Shown here: positions 26,775-35,591 of the stretch, one piece after another
How the letters are laid out: each line of letters begins with the position of its first letter
How positions within the stretch are numbered: position 1 is the first letter of the stretch
Origin: Cyclobacterium amurskyense
Lineage (GTDB): Bacteria > Bacteroidota > Bacteroidia > Cytophagales > Cyclobacteriaceae
Direction: 5' to 3'
DNA: 64,000 nt
NCBI RefSeq assembly: GCF_001050135.1
Contig: NZ_CP012040.1
Span: forward strand, 1,364,001 to 1,428,000
Program-made: the position numbers and the translations under genes
The notes under the pieces: generated by a model
Databases searched by the model: none
What the model was told of the DNA's origin: nothing
What the model saw: the letters and a program-made list of their open reading frames with translations, nothing else

Positions 26775-27818
26775 ATGAAAAATATACACTTTATATATTT
26801 TCAATTGTTTGTTTTCACTTCAATACCCTTTGCCCATGGTCAAAGGATAGAGGAAGAAAAGTATGTCTGCATTGGTGGAATAGAACAATGGGTCACGATC
26901 CAAGGTGAGGATGCTAGTAAACCCATAATTCTCTTTATCCACGGTGGGCCTGGAAGCACCCAAAGCCAGTTTGAAAAAAACATGTATGCCAATTGGACCA
27001 AGGATTTCATACTTGTGCATTGGGACCAAAGAGGTGCAGGTAGAACCTATGGCCGAAATGCACCGGAAGAATTAAATGAAGCCTATTTAATCAATCATCC
27101 ATTGTCAGTGGAAACAATGACCAACGATGGAATCGAACTCACCCAATACCTTCTTGATCACCTGAACAAGAAAAAAGTAATCCTGCTGGCTTCTTCATGG
27201 GGTTCGGTTTTGGCAACAAAAATGGCCATTAATAAACCAGACCTTTTTCATGCCTATATAGGTCATTCCCAAATCGTTAATTTTTTGAAAAATATTCAAG
27301 ATGCTTACGAAACTGTTTTTACATTGGCCAGCGATAATAAAGACAATGAGGCCATGGAAATGCTTAAATCTTTTGGTAAACCACCTTATGAAGATGCCAA
27401 AAACTATGGAAAACTACTGCGGATAATTAAAAAATACGAAGCAAAAAGGGAAACTCCAGCCCCTGCTTCCTGGTTCCAAATAGCAGCAGACTATGACAAT
27501 GAAAAAGACAGTGAAGACCGCTACAATGGGGATGATTATTCTTTCGTCAACCTAGTGGGACACAAAAAATTAGGCTTAAAGTCAATGGTCGCGGGAATAG
27601 ATTTTAGCGAAGATGCTTTGCACTTCAAAATACCCATCTTCCTGATTCAGGGCGAAGGCGATATATTGACTTCCAGGAATTTAAGCAAACCCTATTTTGA
27701 TAAAATTACTGCGCCAAACAAAGCTTACTTCTTATTACCAAAAGCTGCGCATGGTTTTAATCAATCCGTACTGGACAAGCAGTATGAGTTGATAACTAAG
27801 TACCTATACATGGAATAA
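26775..27818 (+). CDS. Proline-iminopeptidase-like alpha/beta hydrolase
   Basis: A 347-residue secreted hydrolase of the S33 peptidase type. I start at 26775 (MKNIHFIYFQLFVFT...), which gives a proper signal peptide ending in AHG; the ATG at 26742 adds 11 charged residues before it. The oxyanion-hole motif HGGPG is near residue 56, HWDQRGAGRT near 82, the nucleophile elbow SSWGS near 140 and the histidine in AAHGF near 325. This is the proline iminopeptidase and tricorn-cofactor family, so the likely reaction is removal of N-terminal residues from peptides, though other hydrolases share the pattern. Confidence 0.87.
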   Translation: MKNIHFIYFQLFVFTSIPFAHGQRIEEEKYVCIGGIEQWVTIQGEDASKPIILFIHGGPGSTQSQFEKNMYANWTKDFILVHWDQRGAGRTYGRNAPEELNEAYLINHPLSVETMTNDGIELTQYLLDHLNKKKVILLASSWGSVLATKMAINKPDLFHAYIGHSQIVNFLKNIQDAYETVFTLASDNKDNEAMEMLKSFGKPPYEDAKNYGKLLRIIKKYEAKRETPAPASWFQIAADYDNEKDSEDRYNGDDYSFVNLVGHKKLGLKSMVAGIDFSEDALHFKIPIFLIQGEGDILTSRNLSKPYFDKITAPNKAYFLLPKAAHGFNQSVLDKQYELITKYLYME

Positions 27819-27904
27819 TAAGAAAAAAGCAGGCACATAAACCAAACTGCAATTTAGAAAAACACGCCCTCGGCTAGTTAATCGGATACCAATCAAAAGA
27901 AATA

Positions 27905-28333
27905 ATGGATAAATATTTAGATGCAACGGCAGAAGCTGGAATCCGCTTTTACAAAAACTTTAATGACACAGGCAAAGTGGTAATGATGAACCTGCTGAAG
28001 TTTAGGCCCCTTGCCGATTATAGCAACCTGGAATCATTGAAGCCTGCTGATCCAATTTCAGGAGAGCAAGCTTTTCAACTTTATATGGAAAAGACCCTTC
28101 CCCAACTGATCGAGGCAGGAAGTCGCATTGTCTTCTATGGAGAATGTAATGCTTTTATAATTGGACCTGAGACTGAAAAATGGGATGCTGTTTTATTGGT
28201 TGAACACCAATCTGCGAACGCATTCATCACCTTTTCTCAAAAGAAAGAATTCCTGAAATATGCCGGACACAGGACTGCTGCATTGGAAGACTCGAGATTA
28301 CTCCCCATTACCGAGAAAGAAAAACATCGCTGA
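27905..28333 (+). CDS. DUF1330 protein
   Basis: A 142-residue ferredoxin-like (dimeric alpha/beta barrel) protein. VVMMNLLKFRPLADYSN, IVFYGECNAFIIGPE and WDAVLLVEHQSANAFITF match the DUF1330 family. No activity is known for most members. Single gene, 86 bp after the previous one and with no strong signal between, so it may be co-transcribed with the hydrolase. Confidence 0.82.
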   Translation: MDKYLDATAEAGIRFYKNFNDTGKVVMMNLLKFRPLADYSNLESLKPADPISGEQAFQLYMEKTLPQLIEAGSRIVFYGECNAFIIGPETEKWDAVLLVEHQSANAFITFSQKKEFLKYAGHRTAALEDSRLLPITEKEKHR

Positions 28334-28925
28334 TCTATTTTACATTCCCTCACTACAAAGCTCAGGTGGGAGATTTGTCAGCATCCACTGATCCACTGGA
28401 AACACCCCTAACTAGGATAATTCTCCCTTACGGGGCTGATAAATCGGAACTGTGAGCCAATTTTCCTATGTTTTCCCCGAGTTTATAAAAAGATAGATGG
28501 AATATAATATACCCAAAGTTCATCAGAATACTTTCTTTACTTTATAACCTTCTAAACGCTTTCTAAGCTTATTTTTCAGAACGTTGACCCTCTTTAAGGA
28601 ATAAAACTATTTATTTGCGCCTCTACGGCTCGGCTTGAAGTTAATTATAAACACCTAAAATACCGCCGGCTGCTCAGTCGCACCCCTAAGTTATCCAATA
28701 TACCAATTCCTTCGGCTCCTCTTAACCGTGTTAACATCAACCTCCTACTATAAAAGCTATAGACCATAACTTTTAATATTTCACCTCGATGTAAGTTTAG
28801 CATTGATTTTGCAAGGTCATTGACACAAGATAACTCACTTGTAATCAACAGGAAATAAAATATAAATAAAAAAATGAACGTTCATTCATTATTCTCCGTT
28901 AAGTAAGTATTCCAATAAGAATAAA
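28334..28925. other. Intergenic with repeat R5 copy b and TetR operator
   Basis: No gene. At about 28395-28450 there is a degenerate copy of the R5 unit seen at 21750-21815 (ACACCCCTAACTAGG...CTTACGGGGCTGATAAATCGG). The last 60 bases hold the TetR palindrome described separately. A 67-codon minus-strand frame at 28645-28848 is not convincing. Confidence 0.5.
28873..28886 (+). promoter_or_regulatory. Palindromic operator upstream of the TetR gene
   Basis: AATGAACGTTCATT is a perfect 14-bp palindrome 40 bp before the TetR start. TGAACGTTCA-type palindromes are well-known TetR/AcrR operators. Binding by the adjacent TetR protein, with autorepression of the downstream run, is inferred. Confidence 0.75.
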
Positions 28926-29498
28926 ATGAGCAGCATCCCAAAAAGCAGGAATAAAAGAGAGGCCCTGGTAAAGGCGACAATTCATCTTGTCAACAACAAT
29001 GGCTTCCATGCAGCACCAATGTCTAAGATTGCAAAGATGGCAGGAGTGTCTCCAGGGACGATTTATCTCTACTTTGAAAACAAACAGGACCTGGTCAATC
29101 AGGTATATATAGAAGTTAAAGCTTCTTTCACACAGTTTGCTTTTAAAGATTATGTGGAGACTGCTTCAATAGCGATTGACTTTGAAAAAATATGGAAGAA
29201 TATAGCAGCTTTCAAGTTGAATGAAATAGAAGAATCCATGTTTTTATCACAATGCGAAAATACGCCTATGATAGATGAGCCAAGCAGAAAGGAAGGCTTG
29301 AAGCACTTAAGCCCTCTATTGACGCTCTGGGAGAGAGGGCAGGCAGAAGGAGTTATAAAACCCGTTTCTCCTTATTTACTTTACGCATTTAGCATCTATC
29401 CAATATCCTTTTTATTACAACAACGCGAGCGGTTTGAAATAAAACCGGAAAACATTAATGAAGCCTATGAAATGGCTTGGAACAGTATTAAAATTTAA
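28926..29498 (+). CDS. TetR/AcrR-family regulator
   Basis: A 190-residue repressor. The HTH domain is residues 8-55 (REALVKATIHLVNNNGFHAA, MSKIAKMAGVSPGTIYLYFE) and the rest is the ligand-binding helical domain. It heads the run TetR, MDR oxidoreductase, DJ-1/PfpI protein. The next gene starts 11 bp after its stop, so it is in an operon with the oxidoreductase. A perfect palindrome 40 bp upstream is its likely operator. Electrophile or quinone stress is the plausible inducer, judged from the neighbours. Confidence 0.92.
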   Translation: MSSIPKSRNKREALVKATIHLVNNNGFHAAPMSKIAKMAGVSPGTIYLYFENKQDLVNQVYIEVKASFTQFAFKDYVETASIAIDFEKIWKNIAAFKLNEIEESMFLSQCENTPMIDEPSRKEGLKHLSPLLTLWERGQAEGVIKPVSPYLLYAFSIYPISFLLQQRERFEIKPENINEAYEMAWNSIKI

Positions 29499-29509
29499 TT
29501 TAAAAAAAC

Positions 29510-30511
29510 ATGACTACTACAAAAACGATTAATTTAAAAAGCAGACCACAAGGAGCTCCTGCATTAACAGATTTTGACTTTACCACTTCTGAAAACCCTG
29601 AATTGCAGGATGGAGAAGTATTGTTGGCTACAAAATATGTTTCTGTGGATCCTTATTTGAGAGGAAGAATGAGTGATGCCCCATCTTATGTTCCTCCTTT
29701 TAAACTTAATGAGCCAATTTCTTCAGGGATTATTGCTGAAGTTTTGGAATCAAAAAGCACAAAATTTACCACAGGTGATAAGGTAATCGGTTCCTTACAA
29801 TGGAAGGAAACACAGGTAGCCAAAGAACAAGGTCTAAGTAAAGTTGACCCTGATAAGGCACCACTTTCTGCTTACCTTGGGATTATTGGTATGACTGGTC
29901 TTACTGCTTTTCTTGGATTGAGAGAGATAGGTAAACCTAAAAAGGGTGAAACCCTTCTCGTATCCGGCGCCGCTGGAGCGGTAGGTTCTGTGGTAGGCCA
30001 AATCGGTAAAATCCTAGGACTTCGTGTAGTGGGTATAGCGGGAACCGATGAAAAAGTAGAAATGCTTACTTCCGAATTCGGATTTGACGAAGGCATCAAT
30101 TATAACACCACCGAAAACATGGCCGAGGCAATAAAAAGTGCTTGTCCAGATGGTGTTGACATTTATTTTGACAATGTTGGCGGTGAGATTTCAGATGCCG
30201 TACTTTTCAACATTAATCAATTCTCAAGAACCATAATTTGTGGTGCTATTTCAGTTTACAATAAAACTGAAAAGCCCAAAAGCCTCAGTGTGCAACCCTT
30301 CCTGGTAAAGAAAAGTGCTTTAATGCAGGGATTCATAGTTTCTGATTATGCAGACAAACATGCTGAAGCCATCCAACAATTGGCAGAATGGTTGCAACAA
30401 GGTAAGCTGCATGCTTCTGAAACCATCATAGAGGGATTTGACAATATACCTCAGGCCTTTTTAGACCTTTTCGAAGGGAAAAACAAAGGTAAAATGGTAG
30501 TGAAAGTTTAG
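29510..30511 (+). CDS. NADP-dependent MDR oxidoreductase (CurA / LTB4DH type)
   Basis: A 333-residue zinc-independent reductase. N-terminal segment NLKSRPQGAPALTDFDF and VDPYLRGRMSDAPSY are hallmarks of the leukotriene B4 dehydrogenase/CurA group, whose members reduce alpha,beta-unsaturated ketones and aldehydes with NADPH. The nucleotide-binding motif is VSGAAGAVGSVVGQIGK near residue 155. DIYFDNVGGEISDAVL is also characteristic. Placement behind TetR suggests an inducible detoxification enzyme. Confidence 0.92.
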   Translation: MTTTKTINLKSRPQGAPALTDFDFTTSENPELQDGEVLLATKYVSVDPYLRGRMSDAPSYVPPFKLNEPISSGIIAEVLESKSTKFTTGDKVIGSLQWKETQVAKEQGLSKVDPDKAPLSAYLGIIGMTGLTAFLGLREIGKPKKGETLLVSGAAGAVGSVVGQIGKILGLRVVGIAGTDEKVEMLTSEFGFDEGINYNTTENMAEAIKSACPDGVDIYFDNVGGEISDAVLFNINQFSRTIICGAISVYNKTEKPKSLSVQPFLVKKSALMQGFIVSDYADKHAEAIQQLAEWLQQGKLHASETIIEGFDNIPQAFLDLFEGKNKGKMVVKV

Positions 30512-30694
30512 ACTAAAGATCAGCCACTAAAAAACATACTCTTGTTGCCGACACTTTTAAAAAGACAATTACTTGTCACTTTAAAAGCGTTGGTACCGAG
30601 AAAGGATCACTAAATAAACCTTATGCTCTAAGACTCAGTATTTTTTTTGAAATGCTGAAGAATCTTAGGGTCGAAATTAAAAAAATAAAAAACG

Positions 30695-31372
30695 ATGAAA
30701 GTATTATTTGTATTGACTTCCCATGATAAATTGGGCGAAACTGGAGAAAAAACCGGGTTTTGGATAGAAGAATTCGCGGCTCCATATTATTTACTTAAGG
30801 ACAATGGGATTTCAATAACCCTGGCTTCCCCAAAAGGTGGACAACCCCCTATTGACCCTAAAAGCAAGGAACCTGACTTCCAAACAGCATCGACAAAAAG
30901 GTTTAATGAGGACAAGGAAACAAAAGAAATCCTGTCTTCCACTGTGAAATTAGAAACAGTAAATCAAGCAGATTATGATGCGGTGTTTTATCCAGGTGGT
31001 CATGGACCATTATGGGATTTAGCAGAAGACAAAAACTCTATTGCATTGATAGAGGATTTCATAAAAAACAACAAACCTGTTGCTGCTGTTTGCCACGCTC
31101 CAGCCATTTTTAAACACACTAAAAATGCAGACGGAACACCTTTAGTAAGTGGTAAAAAAGTAACCGGTTTTACTAACGGCGAAGAAGAAGGCGTTCAATT
31201 GACAGATATTGTACCCTTCCTGGTAGAGGATATGTTGAAGAGAAATGGTGGCATCTATTCCAAAGGTGATGACTGGGCTTCCTATGCAGTAGAGGATGGC
31301 TTATTAATTACCGGACAAAACCCAGCTTCTTCAGAGTTAGCCGCTGAACTTTTATTGAAAAGACTAAGTTAA
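30695..31372 (+). CDS. DJ-1/PfpI-family protein (Hsp31-like)
   Basis: A 225-residue class I glutamine-amidotransferase-like protein. The nucleophile elbow AVCHAPAIF has Cys near residue 132; the acidic residue of Hsp31-type glyoxalases is in WIEEFAAPYY near residue 28; YPGGHGPLWDL near 96 closes the site. Members convert methylglyoxal to lactate without glutathione or act as chaperone/deglycase. The gene lies 183 bp after the MDR reductase and ends at a strong terminator, so it may have its own promoter while belonging to the same stress set. Confidence 0.9.
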   Translation: MKVLFVLTSHDKLGETGEKTGFWIEEFAAPYYLLKDNGISITLASPKGGQPPIDPKSKEPDFQTASTKRFNEDKETKEILSSTVKLETVNQADYDAVFYPGGHGPLWDLAEDKNSIALIEDFIKNNKPVAAVCHAPAIFKHTKNADGTPLVSGKKVTGFTNGEEEGVQLTDIVPFLVEDMLKRNGGIYSKGDDWASYAVEDGLLITGQNPASSELAAELLLKRLS

Positions 31373-31386
31373 TATCTCTTAGAAAT

Positions 31387-31440
31387 AGAAAGAAAGGCCT
31401 TAGGATTAGACCTTTGGCCTTCCTTTCTATTTATTTCTTT
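31387..31440 (+). terminator. Terminator after the DJ-1/PfpI gene
   Basis: Stem AGAAAGAAAGGCC (31387-31399) pairs with GGCCTTCCTTTCT (31416-31428) with one mismatch, followed by a T-rich tract. It separates the TetR-led run from the YoaK gene. Confidence 0.8.
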
Positions 31441-31505
31441 TCATTTTCAAGCTATGGCACAATATTAATTAAATTGCCTTAATCGTCACCCTAAATATAA
31501 TTTAA

Positions 31506-32267
31506 ATGTTTAGACATCAAGGCAAAAGCAGAACTTACAGGCACAATTTGCAAATTGCTACTTTTTTGTCTTTTGTGGCTGGAATTGTTAATGTAGCCGG
31601 ATTTTTATCAATTAAGCAGTTGACTACAAATGTCACAGGTCACTTTGCTTTATTTATTAATGACCTTTCCAATTTTGAGTTTTGGAAGGGCACCATTTAT
31701 TTCCTTTATATATTCTCCTTTCTTTTTGGCTCCTTTTTATCAAGCTTTTTAATTGAAAATTATCGAGAGAACAAGAAGTTAAATGTCTTCGTTTTACCAA
31801 CAATAATCGAATGCATTATTTTATTATCCATTGCCTTGATGAGTAATTTTGTGGTCATAACTCATCCAGATGTAATTGCCTGTTTGCTCCTTTTTGCAAT
31901 GGGTATACAAAACTCATTCGTTACCAAAATTTCTAATACTATTGTAAGAACCACGCATTTGACCGGATTATTTACAGATTTAGGCATAGAATTGTCTCAA
32001 TTGTTATTTCCAAAACGACACCCCAACAGAGAAAAAATTAAAGCCACGATTAAACTCCGTATTTTTATTATACTTTTCTTTTTTGCTGGTGGACTTATAG
32101 GAGGTTTTCTTTACTCAAGGATTGGTCTTGAATTAAACACTTTAATTTTTGGTGCGATAATATTATTAGGCGGTCTTTTTTACGACGATTTTAGATACAG
32201 AGTAATTAAAACAAAGCGAAAATACGACCAAAGGAAAAAGAACAAAATCAAGAAACTAGTTGCATAG
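31506..32267 (+). CDS. YoaK-family membrane protein (DUF1275)
   Basis: A 253-residue multi-spanning protein with about six helices. TFLSFVAGIVNVAGFLSIKQ, LTTNVTGHFALFINDL and GIQNSFVTKISNTIVRTTHL, followed by TGLFTDLG, are the YoaK/DUF1275 signature. The function is unknown; transport or membrane stress roles are suggested in the family. The tail is strongly basic (KTKRKYDQRKKNKIKKLV). The SDR gene starts 31 bp later on the same strand. Confidence 0.9.
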   Translation: MFRHQGKSRTYRHNLQIATFLSFVAGIVNVAGFLSIKQLTTNVTGHFALFINDLSNFEFWKGTIYFLYIFSFLFGSFLSSFLIENYRENKKLNVFVLPTIIECIILLSIALMSNFVVITHPDVIACLLLFAMGIQNSFVTKISNTIVRTTHLTGLFTDLGIELSQLLFPKRHPNREKIKATIKLRIFIILFFFAGGLIGGFLYSRIGLELNTLIFGAIILLGGLFYDDFRYRVIKTKRKYDQRKKNKIKKLVA

Positions 32268-32297
32268 CCATTTTCCATTCCACCATCAAACGAAATT

Positions 32298-33032
32298 ATG
32301 AAATTAGAGAATAAAGTAGTCATAGTAACAGGTTCTTCAAGAGGAATAGGCAGAGAAATCGCACTTCATTTGGCGGACAATGGTGCGAAAGTTATTGTAA
32401 ATTCTTCCAGTAGTTTACCCGATGCACAAAAAATAGTTGACACGATAGTTAAAAACGGTGGTCAGGCTTTGGCCATTAAGGCAGATGTAAGTAAAAAGGA
32501 AGAAGTTACGCAGCTATTCGACGAAACGATAAAAACTTTCGGACAGGTGGATGTATTGGTCAACAATGCTGGGGTAATGACTACAAAAAAATTAAAAGAC
32601 TTTACACAGGAAGACTTTAGCTGGCAGTTTGACATAAATGTAAGGGGTGTTTTCAATACCTTGCAAGAAGCGGACAGCAAACTGGCTGACAATGGAAGTA
32701 TCATCAACTTCTCTTCTAGCACCGTAAAAATGATGTTCCCTACTTATGCTTTGTATTCTGCTTCAAAGGCTGCTGTAGAACAGATGACTCGTGTTTTTTC
32801 CAAAGAAATTGGTAGAGGGATATCTGTCAATGCCATTGCTCCAGGACCTACAGAAACAGAGTTGTTTTTAAAAGGGAAAAGCCCTGAATTTATTGAGAAG
32901 CTAAAAGCCATGAATGCTTTTAACAGATTGGCAACACCAATGGACATTGCCAAAGTAGTATTGTTTTTGGCAAGTGAGGATTCAAAATGGGTATCTGGAC
33001 AAGTAATTGGCGCCAATGGAGCCATGGTATAA
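32298..33032 (+). CDS. Short-chain dehydrogenase/reductase
   Basis: A 244-residue classical SDR. Cofactor motif TGSSRGIGRE at 11-20, NNAG near 90, catalytic Ser near 138 (INFSSSTVKMM) and YSASK with Tyr near 153. The C-terminal SGQVIGANGAM matches FabG-like enzymes. An asparagine-rich substitution is absent, so it should be active with NADP(H), but the substrate is not determinable. It is co-directional with YoaK and a lipoprotein gene. Confidence 0.93.
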   Translation: MKLENKVVIVTGSSRGIGREIALHLADNGAKVIVNSSSSLPDAQKIVDTIVKNGGQALAIKADVSKKEEVTQLFDETIKTFGQVDVLVNNAGVMTTKKLKDFTQEDFSWQFDINVRGVFNTLQEADSKLADNGSIINFSSSTVKMMFPTYALYSASKAAVEQMTRVFSKEIGRGISVNAIAPGPTETELFLKGKSPEFIEKLKAMNAFNRLATPMDIAKVVLFLASEDSKWVSGQVIGANGAMV

Positions 33033-33055
33033 CCCTAACAATAAAAAAACAACTT

Positions 33056-33871
33056 ATGAGACTGAGTTTAATTTCACTGATTATTATAAATGCCCTACTT
33101 ATTTCTTGTAATGGCAAGGAACAGTCCAACACACAGAAAGAAGGCTTAACTTCCTTTCAAAACAAAGGGCATGAAACCGTTTACCACATGGTTCAAAAAG
33201 TGGGTAACTATTCTGTACTAAGCAAAAACAAGGACGTGGTATATACTTATACCTATCAAACCCCTGATGGCAAAACAGATGTTTCCACAGAAAAATACCT
33301 TTTTGATGGAGAGCTTTCCTATGGTGCATATCAGCAACATGAGAGAACACTTCCAGACTTGGAAGGCCTTATTGAGCAAGGATACGATGGTTCGGAATAT
33401 TGGCTTAAACACAAAGGGGAAATCATAAATGACCCAACCGCACTAAAAAGAGTGACCTTTAACAGACCCACCAATTTCTATTGGTTTACCATGTTTCAAA
33501 AATTATTGGATCCAGGATTGAACTATGAATACATTGGAGAAAAAACCATAGACAATGCTGTTTACGATATTGTGAAAATCTCCTTTGATTCAACTGATGG
33601 AAAACCAACCGATATTTATCAGGTCTATATCAATAGGGATACCCAAATGGTTGACCAGTTTCTTTTTACTGTAGTTGATGCTGGAGTGGTAGATACCCCT
33701 CTTTTGATGCAACTTGAATATGAAGAAATAGGTGGCCTCCTTATTCCTACCAAAAGGGTATACAAAGCATCAAACTGGGACGCAGAAGTCACTGATGCTC
33801 CATGGATAAAAGTAAACTGGAACAATATCAAGTTCAACAATGGTTTAAGCTTAGCTGATTTCAAAAAATAA
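33056..33871 (+). CDS. DUF6503-like lipoprotein
   Basis: A 271-residue lipoprotein. I start at 33056 (MRLSLISLIIINALLISCNG, lipobox LISC), 23 bp after the SDR stop; the frame is open further upstream but overlaps the SDR gene. The mature part is a LolA/LppX-like beta-sheet fold (YTYTYQTPDGKTDVSTEKYL, YDIVKISFDSTDGKPTDIYQ, YINRDTQMVDQFLFTV), typical of the Bacteroidota DUF6503 family, likely binding a lipid or other hydrophobic molecule in the periplasm. The family name is from memory of the pattern, not a search. Confidence 0.8.
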   Translation: MRLSLISLIIINALLISCNGKEQSNTQKEGLTSFQNKGHETVYHMVQKVGNYSVLSKNKDVVYTYTYQTPDGKTDVSTEKYLFDGELSYGAYQQHERTLPDLEGLIEQGYDGSEYWLKHKGEIINDPTALKRVTFNRPTNFYWFTMFQKLLDPGLNYEYIGEKTIDNAVYDIVKISFDSTDGKPTDIYQVYINRDTQMVDQFLFTVVDAGVVDTPLLMQLEYEEIGGLLIPTKRVYKASNWDAEVTDAPWIKVNWNNIKFNNGLSLADFKK

Positions 33872-33954
33872 GCATTTTCTAAACCCTTATTAGGCGCCAG
33901 ACTTTCTATAGTGCAACGAAACCAATTCTCCTAAAGGATGATCAGGGTGGCCAA

Positions 33955-34080
33955 AAGAAAATCAGACTGTTTGGAGATTTTAGCATAGCACCGCTATGGT
34001 GAAATTGAAAACAGCAACGAAGTGGTTGATTTTAAAGCGATTTCAGCACGTAATAGAATGTCTATTGCATATTTCGGGTT
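33955..34080 (-). repeat. MITE-like repeat, copy E (reversed, truncated)
   Basis: The first about 125 bases of the element in reverse, ending CGGGTT at 34080; the roughly 80 bases at the other end, including that terminus, are missing. Contains the CATAGCACCGCTATG-type internal palindrome. Confidence 0.75.
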
Positions 34081-34349
34081 TAATCTACCACATTTCAAAT
34101 CGAAAAAATATTAAGGCCCGAACTCAATCAGACAGCGAAGCTTCTTTTCTAAATATATCTTAAGAATATTAAATAGGAATAAATAATGTCAAATGACAAG
34201 CCTTATCAAACTTTAACCTTTTAAATAAAAATATACTTACTCAATTTTTATCAACACATAATAAGTCCATGAAAAAAAATGTCTAAAACTGAATGTTTTA
34301 TTGGCTAATCAGCAATATCAAAAAACCCCTAATAAAAGGTTATTTATTA

Positions 34350-34388
34350 TTTGGATAACTATAATTTAAAATCTAGTTTCGCGAAACT
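34350..34388 (+). promoter_or_regulatory. Promoter overlapped by a 14-bp palindrome
   Basis: TTTG at 34350-34353, then 20 bp, then TAGTTTCG at 34374-34381 (one change from TAnnTTTG). A perfect palindrome AGTTTCGCGAAACT covers 34375-34388, across the -7 element, 38 bp before the YidD-fusion start. It is a good candidate repressor site; the regulator is unknown. Confidence 0.6.
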
Positions 34389-34426
34389 TTTATCATTTTT
34401 AAAGGCATTAGCAGGTTAATTATTTA

Positions 34427-35563
34427 ATGAAAGCCACTTTAACTCTTTTATTCCTCTGTTTTTTTCATTTGCCTCAGGCCTCAAGTCAGGTTCAAGAAAG
34501 TGGAATTTCAAATCTTTTTAATATTTATTCCAACTATATCAGCGACACTCGCGGACAGAAATGCCCCATGTATCCAAGTTGCTCCCATTATTCCATGCAA
34601 GCTTTCAGTCAGTTTGGGGCATTAAAAGGAGCTTTATTGACTTCAGATAGACTTATCAGGTGTGGGCATGAGCAAAGCATCTATGATCTAAACTGGGAAA
34701 AGGATGAACCCAAATTCGAAGATTTCCCTAATTGGGGTTTTAGTGAGGACCCTTTGCCAAAACGATATCCATCAAAGTTTTCTCAAAATGTCAGCTTCTA
34801 CAATGCGAATAATGACACCACCTTTTTCCTTTCTTTAATAAACTCGAAAGACTACGAGAGTGCAATTATTGAATACAAGCGAATGGTTCATTTTGGAGCA
34901 AAAGATCAACAGTCGCTAATACTTGAATTGAACTATCTAATTGCTTTAAACGCAATAGGTAACTATGAAAAAGTAATATTTCATTTTGAAAATAAATTGA
35001 ATGAGGAATTAAAAAAAGAGCCTGAAGTAATTTTGGAGCTGGCAGATGCCTGGTTCAGGTTAAATAACTTTGAGAAAGCCCTATCAACTTTAAAAACAAT
35101 TGATTCAACAAGCTATTACTACCCTCATAAAAACTTATTTACTGGCGTAGCACATGCTTATATGAATAATTACGAAGCTGCTGTTACCAATTTTAATCAA
35201 ATAGATCAAGATTTTATTTACGCGGATTATGCCAAAAGCAACATAGAGCTAATCCATGGGATTGCTGCGCTCAAAAACAAAAAACCTTACGTTGCTGGTC
35301 TTCTGGGCTTAGTGCCAGGAGGAGGTTATTTTTATGCTGGTCAGAATACTACTGGAATAACTTCATTGGTGCTTACTGGCCTATTGGGCTATGCAAGTTA
35401 TACCAGTTTTAAAACCAAGAATCACGGAGTTGGCATTTTAGCTGGAGTTTTCACCCTTACTTTTTATTCTGGAAGCATTACTGGAGGGATCAACGCTATA
35501 AAAAGACAAAACCTTAACAAAGAGAAAAAATTAAAATCAAAACTATTATATATCACACAATAA
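34427..35563 (+). CDS. YidD-domain fusion with TPR-like and glycine-rich membrane regions
   Basis: A 378-residue protein with a signal peptide (residues 1-21, cleavage near ASS). Residues 25-85 are a YidD-like domain: CPMYPSCSHYSMQAFSQFGA and the closing RLIRCG. YidD is normally a stand-alone protein of about 80 residues at the cytoplasmic face of the inner membrane. Residues 130-275 look like TPR-type helical pairs (ESAIIEYKRMVHFGA, FEKALSTLKTID, YEAAVTNFNQID). Residues 290-360 are hydrophobic and glycine-rich (GLLGLVPGGGYFYAGQ, TGITSLVLTGLLGYASY). The signal peptide implies a periplasmic orientation for the YidD-like part. It forms an operon with the following 176-residue protein. Confidence 0.8.
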   Translation: MKATLTLLFLCFFHLPQASSQVQESGISNLFNIYSNYISDTRGQKCPMYPSCSHYSMQAFSQFGALKGALLTSDRLIRCGHEQSIYDLNWEKDEPKFEDFPNWGFSEDPLPKRYPSKFSQNVSFYNANNDTTFFLSLINSKDYESAIIEYKRMVHFGAKDQQSLILELNYLIALNAIGNYEKVIFHFENKLNEELKKEPEVILELADAWFRLNNFEKALSTLKTIDSTSYYYPHKNLFTGVAHAYMNNYEAAVTNFNQIDQDFIYADYAKSNIELIHGIAALKNKKPYVAGLLGLVPGGGYFYAGQNTTGITSLVLTGLLGYASYTSFKTKNHGVGILAGVFTLTFYSGSITGGINAIKRQNLNKEKKLKSKLLYITQ

Positions 35564-35591
35564 TCCATTTCACAGACTAAACCTTTAAACT

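Larger units (their letters stand above)
33872..34426. other. Intergenic with MITE fragment and YidD-gene promoter
   Basis: No gene. Contains the truncated, reversed MITE copy E (33955-34080) and, near the right end, a promoter with a palindrome (34350-34388). The middle (34085-34345) is AT-rich with no repeat that I recognise. Confidence 0.55.

Noticed and set aside
28645..28848. 67-codon minus-strand frame before the TetR gene
   Set aside because: No recognisable features; lies in the upstream region of the TetR operator.
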